This document shows, in pieces, positions 60,494 through 64,000 of a stretch of 64,000 nt of DNA. A program made the translations under genes and the position numbers. The DNA lies in NCBI RefSeq assembly GCF_005508865.1, contig NZ_SCOM01000002.1:496001-560000 (forward strand). The letters are read 5' to 3'. Source of the stretch: Pseudomonas sp. F(2018) (lineage in GTDB: Bacteria; Pseudomonadota; Gammaproteobacteria; Pseudomonadales; Pseudomonadaceae). The notes under the pieces are model-generated. The model was not told the DNA's origin and did no database searches. It saw nothing but the letters and a program-made list of their open reading frames with translations. The number at the start of each line of letters is the position of its first letter. The first letter of the stretch is position 1.

Positions 60494-60590
60494 GTCAGTT
60501 TCCTTCAACGGGCGGATGGGATACGGCGGCGCCGCAAGCCAACGGCAGACGCTCGCGGCCGGGGGCGGCGGCATAGGGTCGCGGAAGCCC

Positions 60591-61187
60591 TCAGAGGCCG
60601 GGCATGCCGATATAGCCGGGCAGGGCGCGGATGCGCGCGAACCAGGCGGCGAGGTGGGCGTAGGGGGTGAGGTCGATGCCGCCATCACCGGCCAGGGCGA
60701 TGTAAGGGTAGACGGCGAGGTCGGCGATGCTCGGCGCCTCGCCCTGTGCCAGCCAGCTGTGCAGGGCCAGATGCGCATCCACCAGCTCCAGCACCTGCAC
60801 GGCGCGCTGCTGGGCCTGCTGCAGGTCGCCGGGCATGCGGAACAGCCCATGCAGGCGGGCCTGCCCCGGGCCCTTGGCCACTTCGTTGGCGGCGAAGCTC
60901 AGCCAACTGGCGATGCGCGCCTGGCTCAGGGCGTCCTGCGGATACCAGCTGGCATCGGCATAGCGCTTGGCCAGGTACACCAGGATGGCCTGGGAGTCAT
61001 AGATCGCCTGGCCTTCGTCGACCAGTACCGGCACCTGGCCGCGCGGGTTGACGGCGAGGAACTCCGGGCGCTTATGGGCGCCGCCGAGCAGGTCGGTCTG
61101 CTGCAGCTCGACCTCGCGGCCGAGTAGGGCGAGGAACAGGCGGACCTTGTAGCAGTTGCCGGAGAGGCGGAAGTCATGGAGCTGCAT
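60591..61187 (-). CDS. Glutathione S-transferase
   Basis: 198-residue GST. The N-terminal domain (MQLHDFRLSGNCYKVRLFLALLGREVELQQTDLLGG, NPRGQVPVLVDEGQAIYDSQAILVYLA) has S9 and the N11-C12 pair as thiol-activating candidates. The helical C-terminal domain ends APSIADLAVYPYIALAGDGGIDLTPYAHLAAW. It is divergent from a TetR regulator 127 bp away; a palindrome lies between them. A role in detoxifying electrophiles is likely from the family. Confidence 0.9.
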   Translation of the reverse strand: MQLHDFRLSGNCYKVRLFLALLGREVELQQTDLLGGAHKRPEFLAVNPRGQVPVLVDEGQAIYDSQAILVYLAKRYADASWYPQDALSQARIASWLSFAANEVAKGPGQARLHGLFRMPGDLQQAQQRAVQVLELVDAHLALHSWLAQGEAPSIADLAVYPYIALAGDGGIDLTPYAHLAAWFARIRALPGYIGMPGL

Positions 61188-61217
61188 GGGGTGAGTCTCG
61201 CGAGTGAATATGACTCG

Positions 61218-61243
61218 ATATTAGACAGACAGGTCTGTATATT
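61218..61243. promoter_or_regulatory. TetR-type operator between GST and TetR genes
   Basis: ACAGAC-AG-GTCTGT (61225-61238) is a perfect dyad, extended by ATAT on both sides. It lies 35-50 bp upstream of the GST start and resembles operators of NemR/AcrR-type repressors. Binding by the adjacent TetR protein is inferred. Confidence 0.6.
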
Positions 61244-61314
61244 TCAAGCGAGATTTTCCGAACTGGAGCGACGGTCATTGCCGCCCGCATAATGTCCGCC
61301 ACTTGGAGGGCCAG

Positions 61315-61872
61315 ATGGCATCGAGCAAACGCGAACAACTGATCAGCACCGCCCAGGGCCTGTTCGCCCGCGAGGGCTACCACGCCACGGGGGTCGACCG
61401 CATCCTGGCCGAGTCCGGGGTGGCCAAGATGACCCTGTACAAGCACTTCCGCTCCAAGGACGAGCTGATCCTCGCCGTGCTCGAGGAGCGCGAACGCGAA
61501 ACGCTCGGCAACCTGGCCCAGCTGCGCGCCGCCAAGCCGCCGCGCGAGGCTCTGCTGCTGACCTTCGACGGCCTGCATGCGTGGATCAACCAACACGATT
61601 TCTGCGGCTGCAGCTTCATTCATGCGGCGGCGGAATTTCATGACCGCGAGCACCCCATCCATCGTCAGGCGGCGGGGTTCAAGGCGGCTTTCGGTGGACA
61701 TTTCCGCGAGTTGCTTGAGGCACTGCAGGTGCGTCAGGCGGAGCAGCTAGCCGGGCAGTTGCAGTTCCTGCTGGAAGGCGCGCTGAGCATGGCCCACGTG
61801 CAGGGCCCGGGCGACCAGGCGCGGCAGGCCAAGGCGGCGGCGGAGATCCTGCTGGGCGCTGCCGGCGTCTGA
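61315..61872 (+). CDS. TetR/AcrR family regulator
   Basis: 185-residue regulator. The N-terminal HTH is complete: KREQLISTAQGLFAREGYHATGVDRILAESGVAKMTLYKHFRSKDELILAVL. The C-terminal domain has a Cys pair in FCGCSFIHAAAEF, possibly redox- or electrophile-sensitive. TTGGAGGG lies before the ATG at 61315. Divergent from the GST gene, it likely represses it until a reactive compound binds. Its stop is 1 bp from that of the converging antiporter gene. Confidence 0.92.
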   Translation: MASSKREQLISTAQGLFAREGYHATGVDRILAESGVAKMTLYKHFRSKDELILAVLEERERETLGNLAQLRAAKPPREALLLTFDGLHAWINQHDFCGCSFIHAAAEFHDREHPIHRQAAGFKAAFGGHFRELLEALQVRQAEQLAGQLQFLLEGALSMAHVQGPGDQARQAKAAAEILLGAAGV

Positions 61873-61873
61873 C

Positions 61874-63832
61874 TCAGTCGCCGCCGAGCAGACGCGCCTC
61901 GCCGGCTTCGATGGCCTGAAGCGGGCCGGACAGCAACACGGTGTCGCCCTCACGCAACTGCGGCCGCTGCTCCATCGGCAGGTCCACGCCATCGCGGCGC
62001 ACCGCCTGCACTTCCAGCCCCAGCGCTTCCAGCTGCATATCGGTCGGGCAGCGCCCACAGGCATGGGCGTTCTGCGGCAGGTTCACCGCATGCAGCAGCA
62101 CCCGCGGTTGGCCCTGGGCGTCCACCAGGTTGGCCTGAGCGCCGTGATAGAAACCGTGCAGCAGGCGATAGCGATTGCCGCGTACCTCGTCCAGGTGCTG
62201 TTGCACCCGCTGCTGGGGAATGCCGAGCATCACCAGGGCGTGGGAGGCCAGCATCAGGCTGGATTCCAGCACCTCCGGCACCACCTCGCTGGCGCCGGCC
62301 GCCTGCAGCTCGGCGAGGCGGCTGTCGTCGCGGGTGCGTACCAGGATCGGTAGATCGGCGCAGTGCAGGCGCACCTGCTCGACGATGGCCAGGGCCACGT
62401 CGGTCTTGTCCACCGCCACCACCAGCAGGCGCGCGCGGGAAATGCCGACGGCCTCCAGCAGGTCGCGCCGGCGCGAGTCGCCGTAGTGCACGTTGCTCTC
62501 GCCGGCGCTGGCTTCCTCGACCCGCACCGGGTCGTCGTCGAGGGCAACGAAGACCTGGCCTTCACGCTGCAGGAAGCGCCCGATGGACTGGCCGACCCGG
62601 CCGTAGCCGCAGATCACCGCATGGCCCTGCAGCTCCGCACTGTGGCTGGCGATTTCCTCCAGATGGCTCTCGCGTCCCGGTGTGCGGCGCAGGCGCGCGG
62701 CCAGCTGCGGCGCGGCGCGCAGCAATAGCGGCGTGAGGGCCATGGAGCAGAATGCGGCGGCCAGCAGCAGCCCGGCCAGCGGTGCTTCCAGCATCTGCTG
62801 CTGGCGCATCAGCGCCACCAGGGCGAAGAAGAATTCGCCGGCCTGGGCCAGAGCCAGGCCGCTGCGCCAGGCCGTCTCGCCGCTCTCGCCGCGGACCTTG
62901 ACCAGCACGGCCACCAGACCGCCCTTGAGCGCGAGCAGCAGCAGGGTGGCGCCGAGGATGGCCCAGCCCTGCTCGGCGAACAGCTTGAGGTCGATCAGCA
63001 TGCCCACGCAGACGAAGAACAGGCCGAGGAGGATGTCGCGGAATGGCCGGATATCTGCCTCGACCTGGTGGCGGTAGTGGCTCTCGCCCAGCAGCATGCC
63101 GGCGAGGAAGGCGCCCAGGGCCATGGACAGGCCGAGCATGTGGGTAAGCCAGGCGGTGAGCAGGACGATGACCAGGGCGAGCATGACGAACAGCTCGGCG
63201 GAATGGGCCTGCGCCACCTCGTGGAATAGCTTGGGCAGCAGCCAGCGGCTGGCCAGCAGCAGGCCGAGGAACAGCAGTACGGTCTTGCCCAGCGTTAGCG
63301 GGATGGCCAGGTACCACGGCTCGCCGCCGTGGCCGGCAATGGCCGGCACCAGGGTCAGCAGCAGCACTGCCACCAGGTCCTGGAACAGCAGCACGCCCAT
63401 GGCGTTCTGGCCATGGCCGCTGAATACCTCGCCAAGGCTGACCAGCTCCTTGCCGACTATGGCGGTGGAGGAGAGCGCCAGCCCCAGGCCGAGTACCGCG
63501 GCGCTGGTTGGCGCCACGCCGCCCAGATAGAGCAGGACGCCCAGGACCGAGCCGCACAGGGCGACCTGCAGGCTGCCCAGGCCGAATACGGTACGCCGCA
63601 GCGCCAGCATGCGCGGCAGGGAGAACTCCAGGCCCAGGCTGAACAACAGGAACACCACGCCCAGCTCGGCCAGCCGCGGCAGGTCACGGGCCGAGCCTAT
63701 CCAGTCCAGCGCGGCCGGCCCCACCAGCAGGCCGACGCAGAGGTAGCCGAGCACCGGCGGCAGGCGCAGACGACGGAACAGGGCGATGACCAGCAGCGAG
63801 CAGGCCAGGATGATCAGCAGGTCGGCGAACAA
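61874..63832 (-). CDS. KefB-type CPA2 monovalent cation:proton antiporter
   Basis: 652-residue inner-membrane transporter of the CPA2/KefBC group. About 13 helices (residues 5-385; LPPVLGYLCVGLLVGPAALDWI, AELGVVFLLFSLGLEFSLPRM, LGLALSSTAIVGKEL) are followed by an RCK/TrkA-N domain (VICGYGRVGQSIGRFL) that binds NAD(H) or a thiol ligand, and a TrkA-C domain (EALGLEVQAVRRDGVDLPM). I prefer the TTG at 63832 because AAGGAG stands 7 bp upstream; the ATG at 63862 would add ten residues and has no ribosome binding site. Confidence 0.9.
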   Translation of the reverse strand: MFADLLIILACSLLVIALFRRLRLPPVLGYLCVGLLVGPAALDWIGSARDLPRLAELGVVFLLFSLGLEFSLPRMLALRRTVFGLGSLQVALCGSVLGVLLYLGGVAPTSAAVLGLGLALSSTAIVGKELVSLGEVFSGHGQNAMGVLLFQDLVAVLLLTLVPAIAGHGGEPWYLAIPLTLGKTVLLFLGLLLASRWLLPKLFHEVAQAHSAELFVMLALVIVLLTAWLTHMLGLSMALGAFLAGMLLGESHYRHQVEADIRPFRDILLGLFFVCVGMLIDLKLFAEQGWAILGATLLLLALKGGLVAVLVKVRGESGETAWRSGLALAQAGEFFFALVALMRQQQMLEAPLAGLLLAAAFCSMALTPLLLRAAPQLAARLRRTPGRESHLEEIASHSAELQGHAVICGYGRVGQSIGRFLQREGQVFVALDDDPVRVEEASAGESNVHYGDSRRRDLLEAVGISRARLLVVAVDKTDVALAIVEQVRLHCADLPILVRTRDDSRLAELQAAGASEVVPEVLESSLMLASHALVMLGIPQQRVQQHLDEVRGNRYRLLHGFYHGAQANLVDAQGQPRVLLHAVNLPQNAHACGRCPTDMQLEALGLEVQAVRRDGVDLPMEQRPQLREGDTVLLSGPLQAIEAGEARLLGGD

Positions 63833-64000
63833 GGCGATTCTCCTTCGGATGCCTGCGAGCATGCCGAAGCGGCAGCGGGGCGTCCATGCTCTCGGTCAAG
63901 CAGGCCATTGGTCGGTTTTGCCTCAATTTTCCGGCGGGCCTGCCGTCAAAGAGGCAGTTCACCCTGCTTGGTACTTCATCATGAATACTCTGGCTTCCCT

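Noticed and set aside
63981..64000. Start of another plus-strand gene (ATG at 63981, MNTLAS)
   Set aside because: Only six codons are in the window and no ribosome binding site is evident upstream.

Overview
The window is a high-GC gammaproteobacterial chromosome segment that I read as Pseudomonas, probably near the P. aeruginosa/P. mendocina side of the genus. The reasons are the block DUF2835-pyrD-rmf-rlmKL-dacB-yggL, an OprD-family porin, a spermidine synthase typical of the genus, and DUF families common in pseudomonads. I see no rRNA, tRNA, CRISPR array, insertion sequence or prophage. Almost every long open frame opposite a real gene is a shadow caused by GC-rich third codon positions.

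Layout. 1-11.2 kb: housekeeping and envelope genes, mostly on the minus strand. These are a topoisomerase IB cut by the window edge, a DUF421 protein with a zinc ribbon, two paralogous small proteins, speE, a solute-binding protein, an exported hydrolase, a YdcF-like protein, a chemoreceptor, a VOC protein and the DUF3300/DUF2950 pair. 11.3-32.6 kb: a large catabolic and transport island on the plus strand. 32.7-37.5 kb: an LTA-synthase-like phosphoglycerol transferase, a GST with a divergent WYL regulator, and an AraC regulator. 37.6-40.8 kb: a Baeyer-Villiger monooxygenase-hydrolase-SDR operon. 41-48.8 kb: rraB-like gene, pyrD, rmf, rlmKL, dacB, yggL. 48.8-58.2 kb: an HD-GYP sensor, FUSC, dgt, GGDEF, a yqjDEK-like trio and amt. 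58.2-64 kb: OprD porin, metallo-beta-lactamase-fold protein, GST/TetR pair and a KefB-type antiporter.

The most interesting part is 11.3-32.6 kb. One operon encodes a quinone oxidoreductase, a TauD-type dioxygenase, a beta-keto acid cleavage enzyme, an MFS transporter, a DsbA-like protein, a 66-residue unknown, a YeiH-type sulfate exporter and a SCOT-type CoA transferase. A PAS chemoreceptor gene follows, then an AraC regulator, then a second operon with a small serine hydrolase, DUF1302 and DUF1329 envelope proteins, a Ycf48-like protein, an MMPL/RND transporter and a SulP permease. Upstream of both operons and of the chemoreceptor I find the same promoter layout: two half-sites exactly 21 bp apart, the second running into the expected -35 position, and a TACAGT-like -10 58-59 bp from the start of the first. 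I infer that the AraC protein encoded at 21.9-22.9 kb is a class II activator coordinating sensing, uptake and breakdown of one unknown, perhaps sulfur-containing or hydrophobic, compound. A-rich AANAANAA motifs at several translation starts in the island suggest additional Crc/Hfq catabolite repression.
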